DNA of 64,000 nucleotides from Desulfobulbaceae bacterium (lineage in GTDB: Bacteria > Desulfobacterota > Desulfobulbia > Desulfobulbales > Desulfurivibrionaceae). Below the pieces are notes generated by a model. The model saw only the letters and a program-made list of their open reading frames with translations, was not told where the DNA came from and made no database searches. Below are positions 1-9,646 of the stretch, in pieces. Both the position numbers and the translations under genes were made by a program. The stretch's first letter is position 1. Every line of letters begins with the position of its first letter. The DNA is taken from contig SJBG01000001.1 in the NCBI GenBank assembly GCA_004332195.1, forward strand, positions 1 to 64,000, in the 5' to 3' direction.

Positions 1-36
1 TTAGAGCCAGGAGAACAAAAGTGCACACCAATTGGC

Positions 37-900
37 TCATGCCGCCATCCAGTTTCCATAAAACTTCTTCTCATAAGCAACCGGGGATAGATACCCTAGC
101 CGTGCCTGCCTCCTCTGCCGATTGTAAAAAACTTCTATATACTCTCTGATCTCCTGCGTTGCCTCTTGTCTTGTTCTGTATTTCCTGTGATGCACAAGCT
201 CCTGCTTAAGTGTTCCCCAAAAGCTTTCCATAGGAGCATTGTCATAACAGTTGCCTTTTCTGCTCATTGATGCGGTCATCCCAAATTGCTCAAGTAACTT
301 GCCGTAATTGCCGGAACAATATTGACTCCCCCTGTCAGAGTGATGTATCAGCCCCCTCGCAGGTCTCTTGGATGCCACTGCCCGAAACAATGATTCGCTG
401 ACAAGGTTCTTTGTTATTCTTTCTCCCATTGCATATCCCACTATCTCTCCGTTAAAGATGTCTTTATGTCCGGCAAGATATAGCCAGCCTTCTTCCGTAG
501 GTATATAGGTTATATCTGTTACCCATACCTTATTCGGAGCCTCTGCTTTGAATTCTTGCTGTAATAAGTTCTCTGCCACCGGCAATGTATGCTTTGAGTC
601 AGTTGTTGCCTTGTATTTCTTTGTCTGCTTGCAATAAAGTCCGTGCTCTCTTTTTGTCCGCTTTATGCGGCATATGCCGACATATCTGCCGCCCTCTGCC
701 AGCTCTTTCTGAAGCTTCTCTGCTCCGCATACCCTTCTGTTTCGCTTGTGTGCTGCTTTTATCTCTATTGTCAACCGGATATCCTCCTGCTCTCTTTTAG
801 AAGGCTTTCTGTTAATCTGTGCGTAATATCCGCTTTCTGATACCTTGAGCATTTTACATAGAGATGATGTGAAATATTTGAGCCGCATATCTTTTATCAT
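37..900 (-). CDS. IS3-family transposase orfB (integrase core, DDE)
   Basis: Protein contains KVWVTDITYIPT, IHHSDRGSQYCS and GNCYDNAPMESFWGTLKQE motifs typical of IS3 OrfB. Confidence 0.95.
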   Translation of the reverse strand: MIKDMRLKYFTSSLCKMLKVSESGYYAQINRKPSKREQEDIRLTIEIKAAHKRNRRVCGAEKLQKELAEGGRYVGICRIKRTKREHGLYCKQTKKYKATTDSKHTLPVAENLLQQEFKAEAPNKVWVTDITYIPTEEGWLYLAGHKDIFNGEIVGYAMGERITKNLVSESLFRAVASKRPARGLIHHSDRGSQYCSGNYGKLLEQFGMTASMSRKGNCYDNAPMESFWGTLKQELVHHRKYRTRQEATQEIREYIEVFYNRQRRQARLGYLSPVAYEKKFYGNWMAA

Positions 901-1211
901 CGCGCACCTCTCTGCGACTCCTTTGCAAAGTACGCTGCCGCTTTTTTTAATATGTCTCGCTCCATCCTCGCTTCAGCCAACTCTTTTTTGAGCCTGTAGT
1001 TTTCTATCTCTACATCCGTCAGCGGTCTGTGGTTTTTCCCTACTTCTCCAAGTTTGCCTGCCTTACATGCCTTCATCCAGTTGCTTAAGGTTGTTGATGC
1101 CAATGACAGCCGCTTGGCCGCCTCATGCACCGACAGCCCCTCATCAATCACAAGCTTTACTGCCTCCTGCCTAAATTCCCTTGTGTACCTTCCATACGGT
1201 AACCTTTCCAT
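897..1211 (-). CDS. IS3-family transposase orfA (helix-turn-helix)
   Basis: RYTREFRQEAVKLVIDEGLSVHEAAKRLSLASTTLSNWMK; C-terminal coiled coil. Confidence 0.93.
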   Translation of the reverse strand: MERLPYGRYTREFRQEAVKLVIDEGLSVHEAAKRLSLASTTLSNWMKACKAGKLGEVGKNHRPLTDVEIENYRLKKELAEARMERDILKKAAAYFAKESQRGAR

Positions 1212-1278
1212 CTTGACACCTCCAGTTAGTTATTTTAACTTTTCTTTTGGTGTCCACTTTTTCTATCCTACCTCAACC

Positions 1279-2313
1279 ATGGCCGAGGATTGCATTGGGG
1301 TCATTGCCGAGGTGCTGCACTGTCTAAAAAATGAGGTGAGCTGGAAAAACGGTTTCTCCGATTTGCGGATGTTCCAAGTCGGCCATCTCCGCACCACCGA
1401 TCCGGCGGAAATCGAACCGGTGGTGACCCTACAGAATGTTATGGGCTCCTACGTTTCCCGTGAACAGGTGCAGCGCCCATTATGTGTGGGGGTATTCGGC
1501 CCCCCGGGTTCAGGTAAATCTTTTGCCGTCAAGGAGGTGGCCAATGTCATCGGGCAGCACTTTGATGCCAACCCTTTTGATTTTTTCGAGTTCAATCTCA
1601 CCCAGTTCAACGGCCCGGCCGAGATCGACAGTGCCATTGACGCCATTCGGGCCTCGGTGGCCAAAGGCAAGGTCCCCATCGTCTTTTGGGACGAGTTTGA
1701 TTGCCGCTATGATCATCACGAGTTTGGTTATCTTCGTTATTTCCTCCCCGCCATGCAGGACGGCATCACCTATGTCCATGGAGTACCTTACAACATTGGA
1801 CGTTCAATTTTTGTTTTTGCCGGCGGGGTCAAGGCCAGCTACGACGGAATGGCGGCCCTGTTGAACGACTCCGATCCGAAATTTCAGCAGTCGGCCCGCA
1901 CTTTGAAAATTCCCGATTTCTTAAGTCGCCTACGGGTGGTTTTAGATATCGACGACATTGAAATAGGCTCTGAACTCCTCTGCAATCAGGCCGACCCCCA
2001 AGACCTGGCCAAACTGCGACGGATTCTGATCAAGCGGGCCTTCATCATCGCCCATCAGATGGATACCCACTGGAAAAAAGCAGCCCGCAAGACCTCCGGA
2101 TTGCTGCTGCGGCTCCTGCTGGCTGAATACAAGTTTGGGGCCCGCTCCGTCGAGGCGGTAATTGAAGCCTCCAGCGCCTCGGATCGCCTGGTGTATGGTC
2201 TGCCGGAACTGATCGCCCCTTCCGCCGCCCGAGTACATGCCAACTGGCGGATTGAACTGGAAAGACTGGTGGATCTGGTCCGTAAACAGCAGGGCCTGCG
2301 AGAGGTCTGGTAA
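1279..2313 (+). pseudogene. AAA+ ATPase, probably truncated at its 5' end by the IS
   Basis: Walker A GVFGPPGSGKSFAVKE and Walker B-like VPIVFWDEFD. The listed ORF starts inside the IS (1054), so the native N-terminus is missing. Confidence 0.65.
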
Positions 2314-2370
2314 CTTGATCCAACCAGCAGGCACGGGATAAGGGGGTTATGCCATCCCATCCCCCTCGCT

Positions 2371-2535
2371 AGTGTCGTGTCGAGGCCGAAATGTCGTAAT
2401 ATCGCGCCGTCATTTTTTTTATGCCTGCAAGGCACGGCTTGATGAGCATAGCCCAGGCTATGTGAGTCAAGTCATAACGCAGCAGGCGTGAAAAAGGGCA
2501 AGCGAGATGCGTCATCTCAGCCTTGACACGACGCC
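2371..2535. repeat. Family C palindromic element (C1)
   Basis: agtgtcgtgtcgaggccga / tcagccttgacacgacgcc inverted ends; inner hairpin cttgatgagcatagcccaggctatgtgagtcaag. Confidence 0.75.
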
Positions 2536-2537
2536 AA

Positions 2538-2559
2538 GCCACCTTGAAAAAAGGTAGCC
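2538..2559. repeat. Micro-palindrome made of family B-like termini
   Basis: gccaccttgaaaaaaggtagc, adjacent to the purH stop at 2561. Confidence 0.5.
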
Positions 2560-2560
2560 A

Positions 2561-3850
2561 CTAGTGTTTAAAAGAGCGCTGACCGGTATATTTCATCGCC
2601 ACCTGCGGCTGGGCTTCGTTACAGGCAATGATGGTTTCAAAATCCCGGGTCGAACCACCGGCCTGGAGAATGGCGCTGACCCCTTGGCGAATGCCGACGT
2701 CGGCCCCGTCGCGGAAAGGGAAAAAGGCATCAGAAATCATCACCGATCCGGGCAATCCCGCCCGGTCCGCCTGAGTCCTGGCGTCAATGACTTCTCGCTG
2801 GGATTTGGCTCTTTTGCCCCGCTCTACTGCTAAAAGTAGCTCGGCAAAAGGAATGCCGTAAGTGTCAAAGCAGAGCATGTCAGCGTACTTGATATAAGCC
2901 TTATGCACCGCGATCTCCGCCACTCCAACCCGATCCTGTTCTCCGGTGCCGATCCCCACGGTGCAACCATCCTTAACATAAATCACCGAATTAGATGTCA
3001 CTCCATGTTCCACCGCCCAACCAAAAATCATGTCGTCGATTTCACGGGCATCTGGTTCCCGCTGACACCGGTACTCTTGCCCCTTAAAGGTGGTCAAAGC
3101 CGGTTTCAGGTCGGCGGCGCCGGCTATGGAGTTGACGGCCGACTGCTGGACAACCAGGCCTCCGTCGATCAGACTCTTGAAATCAACGAAGCGGAAAGCG
3201 GCATAATCGACCAGACGATCGATCCGGGCGATTCTGATCACCCGCAGGTTCTTGCGACGGCCAAGAATTGTCAAAGCACCGGAGTCGAATTCCGGGGCGC
3301 AAACTACCTCGAGGTAATTCTGACTGAGCAGTTCGGCGGTGGCCAAGTCACAGGCCCGATTGAGTACCACCGCGCCCCCGAAAGCGGCAATCCGGTCGGC
3401 CCGGTTGGCGCGGTCGAAGGCCTCGGCTAAGGTATTGCCGTAGGCGGCCCCGCAAGGATTATTGTGTTTGAGAATCACCGCCGCCGACCGACCCGTCAAG
3501 TACTTGATGATGTTGAGTCCGTTGTCGATATCGGTAAGATTGATCTTGCTGGGATGCTTGCCCACCTGGAGCATATCGGCCGCCTTAATCCCGCTGACTA
3601 GACCGTGACCCGGCTCGATGAAGCGACAATCTCCCAGGGTCAGGTTACCGCCCACCAGCTCGTAAAGGGCCGCCTCCTGGTCGGGGTTTTCCCCGTAACG
3701 GATGCCGCGTTCCTCAACGCTGCCGTCATCCTGAGTTAATTTCCAGCTACGTTTGCGATAGATAAGAGTCTGCTCACCAAAGCTGATGGTCATATCCAGA
3801 GGGAAGTGATCCCCTAAAATGGTGGTATACATCTTTTTGAGATCAGTCAT
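2561..3850 (-). CDS. purH: Phosphoribosylaminoimidazolecarboxamide formyltransferase (stand-alone AICARFT domain of PurH, no IMP cyclohydrolase/MGS domain)
   Basis: RYGENPDQEAALY, KHNNPCGAAYG, AFGGAVVLNR, SDAFFPFRDGAD motifs of the AICARFT half; only 429 aa. Confidence 0.88.
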   Translation of the reverse strand: MTDLKKMYTTILGDHFPLDMTISFGEQTLIYRKRSWKLTQDDGSVEERGIRYGENPDQEAALYELVGGNLTLGDCRFIEPGHGLVSGIKAADMLQVGKHPSKINLTDIDNGLNIIKYLTGRSAAVILKHNNPCGAAYGNTLAEAFDRANRADRIAAFGGAVVLNRACDLATAELLSQNYLEVVCAPEFDSGALTILGRRKNLRVIRIARIDRLVDYAAFRFVDFKSLIDGGLVVQQSAVNSIAGAADLKPALTTFKGQEYRCQREPDAREIDDMIFGWAVEHGVTSNSVIYVKDGCTVGIGTGEQDRVGVAEIAVHKAYIKYADMLCFDTYGIPFAELLLAVERGKRAKSQREVIDARTQADRAGLPGSVMISDAFFPFRDGADVGIRQGVSAILQAGGSTRDFETIIACNEAQPQVAMKYTGQRSFKH

Positions 3851-3956
3851 TATAAATCGCCTCCTCCTGTTTTGTCGTCTTTAACTTACATCTGCATTTA
3901 CATCTGCATCTGCATTTACATCTGCGCGGATTCGTGGTCCGTTTCGGGCTCCAAAT

Positions 3957-5111
3957 TCAGTCGTCTACGCCTGCGCCCGCGCTTGCGCCTTCATCTGCCG
4001 CTTGAAAAACGGCATCCCAATCCTTGCGGACCGGATCAAAACCCTTGGCCCGGATGGAGCTGGCAACCTCATCAATACTCCGCTCATCGCTCACGGAAAA
4101 CTGCTCACCGGCGGCTCCGGCATCACCATAACCGCCAGGGATGGTGCAGGAACCAGCAGAGTAGCGGGTGGGGGCAAGACCAATCATCCCATCGCGAAAG
4201 CGGGCTTGCTCACGAGTGGAAAGCACCAGACCCACGTCGGGATCAAAAAGACGCAGGGAAAAAAGCAGTTGGCCTAGATTTTTTTCGCTCACCGCAACCA
4301 GGGGGGAAAAACTGCCAGGGGCCGGCCGCAGACGGGGAAAAGAAATGGTATAGGCCGTACGCCAAGACAGTTTGCGCAGCCAGGCCAGATGCAGGCCGAG
4401 GGCCAGGCCTTCGGCCCGCCAGTCACTAAGCCCCAATAAAGCCCCGATCCCCACCTCGCGCATCCCGGCCAAGGCGGCGTAAGCTGGAACCGCAAGACGC
4501 CGCTGGTAATCGGTCTTGACCCCACCCCGGTGAACGGCGGCGTAGGTCTGGCGATCGTAGGTTTCCTGATAAACCACGACTCCGGTAATTCCGGCGGCAA
4601 AAAGCCGAGCGTATTCGGCGACCGACAGGGGCTGAACTTCAATGGCCACCGAGGCAAAACGCCGACGCAGGCGAGCAGCCAGACCAACCAGGTAATCCAC
4701 CCCTAGCCGGGCCGGGGCCTCGCCGGAAACCAGAAGGATGTGACCAAAACCCCGATCAGCCAGGATCAGCGCTTCCTTTTCCGCCTCAGACAAAGACAGA
4801 ATCCGGCGGGGAATTTGATTGTCAAAGGAAAAACCACAATATAAACAACGATTGGCGCAATAGCTGGAGAGATAAAGAGGGGCGTAAAGCTGCATGACCC
4901 GCCCAAAGCGCTGCCGGGTAAGTCGTCCCGCCGCGACGGCCATGGAGGACAACAAGGGCTCCGCCGCCGGAGAAAGCAGGGCGGTAAGATCAGCGATCCG
5001 GCATCCATCCCGCTGTTTTAGGGCGCGTAACACGTCTTCCCGGCGGCTGCTATGAATCCGCGCCGCAAGAGAACTAAAATCCGGCGCCGAAAAATCGTAG
5101 TTATTCATCAC
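3957..5111 (-). CDS. thiH: 2-iminoacetate synthase ThiH (radical SAM)
   Basis: [14 protein letters not shown] radical SAM cluster motif; position next to thiG/thiS. Confidence 0.92.
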   Translation of the reverse strand: MMNNYDFSAPDFSSLAARIHSSRREDVLRALKQRDGCRIADLTALLSPAAEPLLSSMAVAAGRLTRQRFGRVMQLYAPLYLSSYCANRCLYCGFSFDNQIPRRILSLSEAEKEALILADRGFGHILLVSGEAPARLGVDYLVGLAARLRRRFASVAIEVQPLSVAEYARLFAAGITGVVVYQETYDRQTYAAVHRGGVKTDYQRRLAVPAYAALAGMREVGIGALLGLSDWRAEGLALGLHLAWLRKLSWRTAYTISFPRLRPAPGSFSPLVAVSEKNLGQLLFSLRLFDPDVGLVLSTREQARFRDGMIGLAPTRYSAGSCTIPGGYGDAGAAGEQFSVSDERSIDEVASSIRAKGFDPVRKDWDAVFQAADEGASAGAGVDD

Positions 5112-5874
5112 GCAGAAAATTCAGATCGAAATCCGGGGATGAAGCCCTCGCCTGATCTTGTTTTTCCCCAGGACCAGCCTCGTAGGCCATCCGGCCAGCC
5201 TCGACGGCGACCGCAAAAGCCTTTGCCATCTTGACCGGATCGGTAGCCACGGCAATGGCGGTATTAACTAAAACCGCATCAGCCCCCATCTCCATGGCCT
5301 CGGCGGCATGGGAGGGTACGCCAAGCCCAGCGTCCACCACCACCGGCACCCGGGCCTGCTCAATAATAATCCCGACCTGGAAACGGGTCAGCATTCCCTG
5401 ATTGGTGCCAATCGGCGCCCCCAGGGGCATCACCGCCGCCGCCCCAACGTCTTGCAGACGCAAGGCTAAAATAGGGTCGGCGTTGATATAGGGCAGCACG
5501 ACAAAACCCTCGGCCACCAGAATTTCGGTAGCCTTCAAGGTTTCAATGGGGTCCGGCAGTAGGGTGCGAGGATCGGGGGTAACCTCCAGCTTAAGCCAAT
5601 TGGTGTCCCCCGCCGCCCGGGCCAGATGGGCCAGACGAACGGCTTCAGCCGCGTCACGAGCCCCGGAGGTGTTGGGGAGAAAGAAAAAACGCCGGCGGTT
5701 GAGAGCCCCCATGATATCATCGGCGGGATCATTAAGGTCAACCCGACGCAGAGCCACGGTAACCATTTCACTGCCGGAAGCCCTCAGAGCCGCGATCATC
5801 AGTGCGGAAGAGGAAAATTTACCGGTCCCCATAAAGAGGCGGGAACGGAAAGTCCGACCGGCTATACTTAACAT
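5101..5874 (-). CDS. thiG: Thiazole synthase ThiG
   Basis: [60 protein letters not shown]. Confidence 0.95.
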   Translation of the reverse strand: MLSIAGRTFRSRLFMGTGKFSSSALMIAALRASGSEMVTVALRRVDLNDPADDIMGALNRRRFFFLPNTSGARDAAEAVRLAHLARAAGDTNWLKLEVTPDPRTLLPDPIETLKATEILVAEGFVVLPYINADPILALRLQDVGAAAVMPLGAPIGTNQGMLTRFQVGIIIEQARVPVVVDAGLGVPSHAAEAMEMGADAVLVNTAIAVATDPVKMAKAFAVAVEAGRMAYEAGPGEKQDQARASSPDFDLNFLRDE

Positions 5875-5876
5875 TT

Positions 5877-6086
5877 TCAGCCTCCACCAACAAAACGAAT
5901 CAACTCTAGTCGCGAATTTTCCGTCAGCATCGCGTTGTCAAGTCCTTCAGCCGTCAACACCCGGCCATCGAGTTCGACCGCCAACTGAGTTTGTTCCAAA
6001 CCCAACTCAGCAATTAAAGCGGCTACCGTGGTGTTAACCGACACCAAACGTGATTCACCGTTACAGATGATTTTCAGCTCAGTCAT
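5877..6086 (-). CDS. thiS: Sulfur carrier protein ThiS
   Basis: 69 aa ubiquitin-like protein ending in GG, immediately upstream of thiG. Confidence 0.93.
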   Translation of the reverse strand: MTELKIICNGESRLVSVNTTVAALIAELGLEQTQLAVELDGRVLTAEGLDNAMLTENSRLELIRFVGGG

Positions 6087-6136
6087 GGTCTTGCGGGGAA
6101 AAGTGACTATTGATCAGCCAAATCATTGGAAAAACC

Positions 6137-6169
6137 TTGAACATATTGCCCTTCGGGCAATATGTTCAA
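6137..6169 (-). terminator. Strong hairpin, possible intrinsic terminator after rplQ
   Basis: ttgaacatattgccc-ttc-gggcaatatgttcaa is a 15-bp perfect stem; on the minus strand it is followed by AGGTTTTTCC. Confidence 0.4.
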
Positions 6170-6195
6170 AATAAAAACACAAAAACATAACAAGG

Positions 6196-6242
6196 TTATG
6201 CAACTATTTTTGCAACACCGAAAATGGACAAAAAGGCAAGTA
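6196..6242. repeat. Family F fragment (F2)
   Basis: tttttgcaacaccgaaaatggacaaaaaggcaag resembles ttttcgcaacgcgggaaatggacaaaaagacaag of F1 (about 15.03 kb). Confidence 0.5.
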
Positions 6243-6547
6243 AGGGCGCACTCAGATATAACTTTAGGGTATCTTGAATAATTAGATTTTTCGTTCAAGA
6301 TCAAGGCATGCGAAAAAAATTACCGCAGGCATATAGTTAATATTCCGAGGATAATTTTTTGAGCATAACGCAGAGATTGGACGAAAAAGCAATTATTCAA
6401 GGTGGCCTTTACATTTTGAGAGGCCGCAGGCGCCCGCATAACCAGGCACGAGGAGATCAAGTGGTAGGGCTATTTAACCGACGAGCAAGGCCGTCATGGG
6501 GGATGAATCGGCGCCGCAAAATGTAAAGTTATTTCTGAGTGCGTCCT
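6243..6547. repeat. Family A palindromic element copy 1 (A1), interrupted by a family B element
   Basis: agggcgcactcagatataactt at the left end and aagttatttctgagtgcgtcct at the right are inverted repeats; without the insert it is about 160 bp, matching A2 at 20097-20257. Confidence 0.85.
6267..6407 (-). repeat. Family B element copy 1 (B1), nested in A1
   Basis: 141 bp; flanked by TTTA at 6263-6266 and TTTA at 6408-6411; homologous to 8210-8350 and 54631-54769. Confidence 0.85.
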
Positions 6548-6606
6548 AAGGTTGTGATCCTTATTTTTGCACAAACCCATAAGAAAGCGGAATCAACGAT
6601 GATGCC

Positions 6607-7038
6607 TTACTCAACGCGATCGGTCTTCACGTCTGCGCGATTAGTTCCCGTGCCTGCCACATCACCCTCACTATCCGGTTCCCGATAATTAACTAATTCG
6701 AGAATCGCCATGGAAGCGGCATCCCCCAGACGGTTACCGGTTCGAATAATTCTGGTGTAGCCACCTTGACGTTCCAGGTATTCACCCCGCAGGGCAGCAA
6801 AGAGTTTGGCAACCACCTGTTTGTCCCGCACCACGGCCAAGGCCTGACGGCGGGCATGGAGATCGCCGCGCTTGGCTAAAGTAATCATTTTATCAGCCAC
6901 CTTGCGAACTTCCTTGGCTTTGGCGGTGGTGGTGACAATCCGTTCATGTTGCAACAGTGAGGTCACCATGTTACGGATCATCGCCTGACGGTGGGAAGTA
7001 GTACGTGATAGACGGTTACCGCTATTATTATGTCGCAT
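6607..7038 (-). CDS. rplQ: 50S ribosomal protein L17
   Basis: [43 protein letters not shown]. Confidence 0.97.
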   Translation of the reverse strand: MRHNNSGNRLSRTTSHRQAMIRNMVTSLLQHERIVTTTAKAKEVRKVADKMITLAKRGDLHARRQALAVVRDKQVVAKLFAALRGEYLERQGGYTRIIRTGNRLGDAASMAILELVNYREPDSEGDVAGTGTNRADVKTDRVE

Positions 7039-7076
7039 ACATATACCCTCGCAGCTAGCACTTTCCGGTTGACAAA

Positions 7077-8153
7077 CTATTCCTTACTTTGCGGTTCATC
7101 GGCCGGGGGGGCCCAGTTGTCGAGCTTCATCCCCAGGGAAAGATCCATTTCAGCAAGTAACTGTTTAATTTCATTCAATGATTTTCGACCAAAGTTCTTG
7201 GTCTTAAGCATCTCCGCTTCGGTTTTTTGGACCAATTCGCCAATGTGGCAAATCTCGGCGTTGCGTAAACAGTTGGCTGAACGCACCGAAAGTTCCAGAT
7301 CTTCGATACTGCGGAAGAGACTTTCGTTAAGCTGGGGTTTCTCGCCGGTTTCTAATGCTCGAGGCCGAGGGATCACCACATCTTCGTCGAAATTGATAAA
7401 GACCTGCATCTGCTCCTTAAGAATTTTGGCGGCATAGGCCAAAGCATCTTCCGGGCGGATACTACCATCGGTGCTAATCTCTATGGTCAGCTTATCAAAA
7501 TCGGTTTGTTGTCCAACCCGGGCTTGACTGGTCAGGATCTTAACATTACGAATCGGTGTAAAAATGGAATCGACAGAAATAACCCCGATGGCCTGCTCCT
7601 CTTTCTTGTTCCTCTCAGCAGGGACATAACCTTTACCCCAACAGACCTCCAGCTCGGCATTAAAAGAGCCATCGCCGGTAATCGTACAGATGTGCTGCTC
7701 GGGGTTCATCACCTCCACTTGAGCATCACCAACGATGGCGGCGGCGGTAACAACTCCTTTCTTTTTTTTCTCAATTCTCACCGTTTTTGATTTAGGCGAG
7801 TACAACCTGAGACGAACCTCCTTAAGATTGAGAATGATCTCGGTGGCGTCCTCTTTAATCCCGGGAATCGTGGAAAGCTCGTGGAGTACCCCTTCAATCT
7901 TAACCGAGGTAATGGCCGCCCCCTGAATGGAGGAGAGCAAAATCCGCCGCAGAGAGTTGCCAATGGTGGTGGCAAAACCACGCTCAAAAGGCTGACAACT
8001 GAATTTGCCGAAGCTCGCGGTATGGGTGTCCTGATCGACTTCCAGACGCTCAGGAACAATCAAGTTATGCCAGTTACGATAAAACACATCAGTCTCTTTC
8101 GTCATTTTGTCCTGATTTTCCTTAGGCTGAGTTTGGAGGGTCAACCCGCTCAA
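7077..8153 (-). CDS. rpoA: DNA-directed RNA polymerase subunit alpha
   Basis: [33 protein letters not shown] and the alpha-CTD; the true start is probably the internal [12 protein letters not shown]. Confidence 0.97.
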   Translation of the reverse strand: MSGLTLQTQPKENQDKMTKETDVFYRNWHNLIVPERLEVDQDTHTASFGKFSCQPFERGFATTIGNSLRRILLSSIQGAAITSVKIEGVLHELSTIPGIKEDATEIILNLKEVRLRLYSPKSKTVRIEKKKKGVVTAAAIVGDAQVEVMNPEQHICTITGDGSFNAELEVCWGKGYVPAERNKKEEQAIGVISVDSIFTPIRNVKILTSQARVGQQTDFDKLTIEISTDGSIRPEDALAYAAKILKEQMQVFINFDEDVVIPRPRALETGEKPQLNESLFRSIEDLELSVRSANCLRNAEICHIGELVQKTEAEMLKTKNFGRKSLNEIKQLLAEMDLSLGMKLDNWAPPADEPQSKE

Positions 8154-8209
8154 ACAAGGTGCCCCACTAGAGTAGTCGCCAACCCGAAACCGCTACATCA
8201 ATGACTTAT

Positions 8210-8350
8210 GGCCACCTTGAAAAATTGCTCTTTCGCCCGATTTCTGCGTTATGCTCAAAAAATTATCCTCGGAATATCAACCATATGCCTGCGGTAATTT
8301 TTTTTACGTGCCGTAAACTCGAACAAAATAGCTAATTTTTCAAGGTGGCC
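8210..8350 (+). repeat. Family B element copy 2 (B2)
   Basis: ggccaccttgaaaaatt...aatttttcaaggtggcc terminal inverted repeats, 141 bp; near-identical to 54631-54769. Confidence 0.9.
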
Positions 8351-8388
8351 TCCTATCAAACCTAAGCTTAGCGTTTTCCTTTCAGGAG

Positions 8389-9018
8389 CTATTTAGAATA
8401 AAGCTCGACAATTAACTGTTCCTGAATCGGCATGGTCAGCTCCTCGCGATTCGGGGCATTCTTGACTGTACCAGTAAAATTATCCTGGTTCAGATTCAGC
8501 CAGGTAGGCACGCCCCGGCGAGCCATGGCGCTGAGGCTTTCCTTGATTACCTCAACCTTATGAGATTTCTCCCTTAAAGTAACCACGTCACCTACGTTGA
8601 CCTGCATGGAAGGAATATTGGCCCTATGACCGTTGAGCAGAAAATGATTGTGCCGCACCAAATGGCGGGCCTGACTCCGGGAACTGGCAAAACCCAAACG
8701 ATAAACAGCATTATCCAGACGTAGCTCAAGCAACTGCAACAAATTTTCACCGGTCACGCCACGCCGCCGTTCGGCCTCTATAAAGTAGCGATGAAACTGA
8801 CCCTCAAGCATCCCGTAAATCCGTTTTACTTTCTGTTTTTCCCGCAACTGCAAGGCATAATCGGACACTTTGCGCAGTCTGGCTTGACCATGCTGGCCAG
8901 GGGCGAAAGAGCGTCGCTCAAAAGAACATTTATCAGAGTAACAGCGGTCCCCCTTTAAAAAGAGTTTGAGCTTTTCACGCCTACACTGACGGCAAACCGC
9001 ACCTGTATATCTGGCCAC
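8389..9018 (-). CDS. rpsD: 30S ribosomal protein S4
   Basis: [37 protein letters not shown]4 RNA-binding domain. Confidence 0.97.
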   Translation of the reverse strand: MARYTGAVCRQCRREKLKLFLKGDRCYSDKCSFERRSFAPGQHGQARLRKVSDYALQLREKQKVKRIYGMLEGQFHRYFIEAERRRGVTGENLLQLLELRLDNAVYRLGFASSRSQARHLVRHNHFLLNGHRANIPSMQVNVGDVVTLREKSHKVEVIKESLSAMARRGVPTWLNLNQDNFTGTVKNAPNREELTMPIQEQLIVELYSK

Positions 9019-9062
9019 TAGAAGTCTCCTTGTTTACTAAAGTACTTGAACATGGTTGTATT

Positions 9063-9455
9063 TCACACCCGCCGCCGCTTGGGAGGCTTGCAGCCATTAT
9101 GGGGCAGCGGAGTTATGTCGCGAATAAAGCTGACTTCAATCCCGGCCGCTTGGAGCGCCCGAACCGCCGATTCCCGACCCGGCCCCGGACCCTTGACCCG
9201 GACTTCAACTTTACGCAAGCCTTGGTCCTTGGCTTTTTTGACCGCCGTCTCTACGGCATTCTGAGCCGCAAATGGGGTACTTTTACGCGACCCCTTAAAA
9301 CCCAGACAACCGGAACTGCACCAGGCCATGACATTACCTAGGGGATCAACAAAGGTAATAATGGTATTGTTAAACGTTGATTTGATAAAGCAAATCCCCT
9401 CCGGGATATTTTTTTTATCTTTCTTGCGAGGACGCACAATCTTAGCCTTATCCAT
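9063..9455 (-). CDS. rpsK: 30S ribosomal protein S11
   Basis: [40 protein letters not shown]. Confidence 0.97.
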   Translation of the reverse strand: MDKAKIVRPRKKDKKNIPEGICFIKSTFNNTIITFVDPLGNVMAWCSSGCLGFKGSRKSTPFAAQNAVETAVKKAKDQGLRKVEVRVKGPGPGRESAVRALQAAGIEVSFIRDITPLPHNGCKPPKRRRV

Positions 9456-9542
9456 GGCTTCTCCTAGGTCGGATTCCTGGTTATTTATATGTTATTTCGT
9501 GATTATATTAGGTGGGGCCACCAACTTGGCCTAACCATATAC

Positions 9543-9646
9543 CGTAACAAGCGTGCCCCATATTGGTTCATTTGGGACTTCGAAGCGTGCTTGTGCTATT
9601 TGACAAGGCCAAAACGGGACAAGATGGGCGCTCCTGAGTAGTTACG
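9543..9646 (+). repeat. Family D element copy 1 (D1)
   Basis: cgtaac...gttacg ends; core gttcatttgggacttcgaagc...aaggccaaaacgggacaagatggg shared with D2 and E elements; abuts the rpsM stop codon (9647-9649). Confidence 0.75.

Larger units (their letters stand above)
1..1274 (-). mobile_element. IS3-family insertion sequence (orfA + orfB) with imperfect terminal inverted repeats
   Basis: orfA/orfB overlap at 897-900; imperfect outer repeats ttagagccaggagaacaaaagtgcacacca (from 1) and tggtgtccactttttctatcctacctcaa (about 1249-1276). The left end coincides with the window edge. Confidence 0.85.

Noticed and set aside
585-840. Plus-strand ORFs antisense to transposase and many 60-180 aa ORFs antisense to ribosomal and mur genes
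   Set aside because: Overlap strong minus-strand genes, have no recognisable domains and fit the chance ORFs expected in this base composition.
6090-6600. Possible TPP riboswitch upstream of thiS
   Set aside because: The gap is explained by repeat elements, and I could not identify the conserved THI-box segments; a covariance-model search would be needed.
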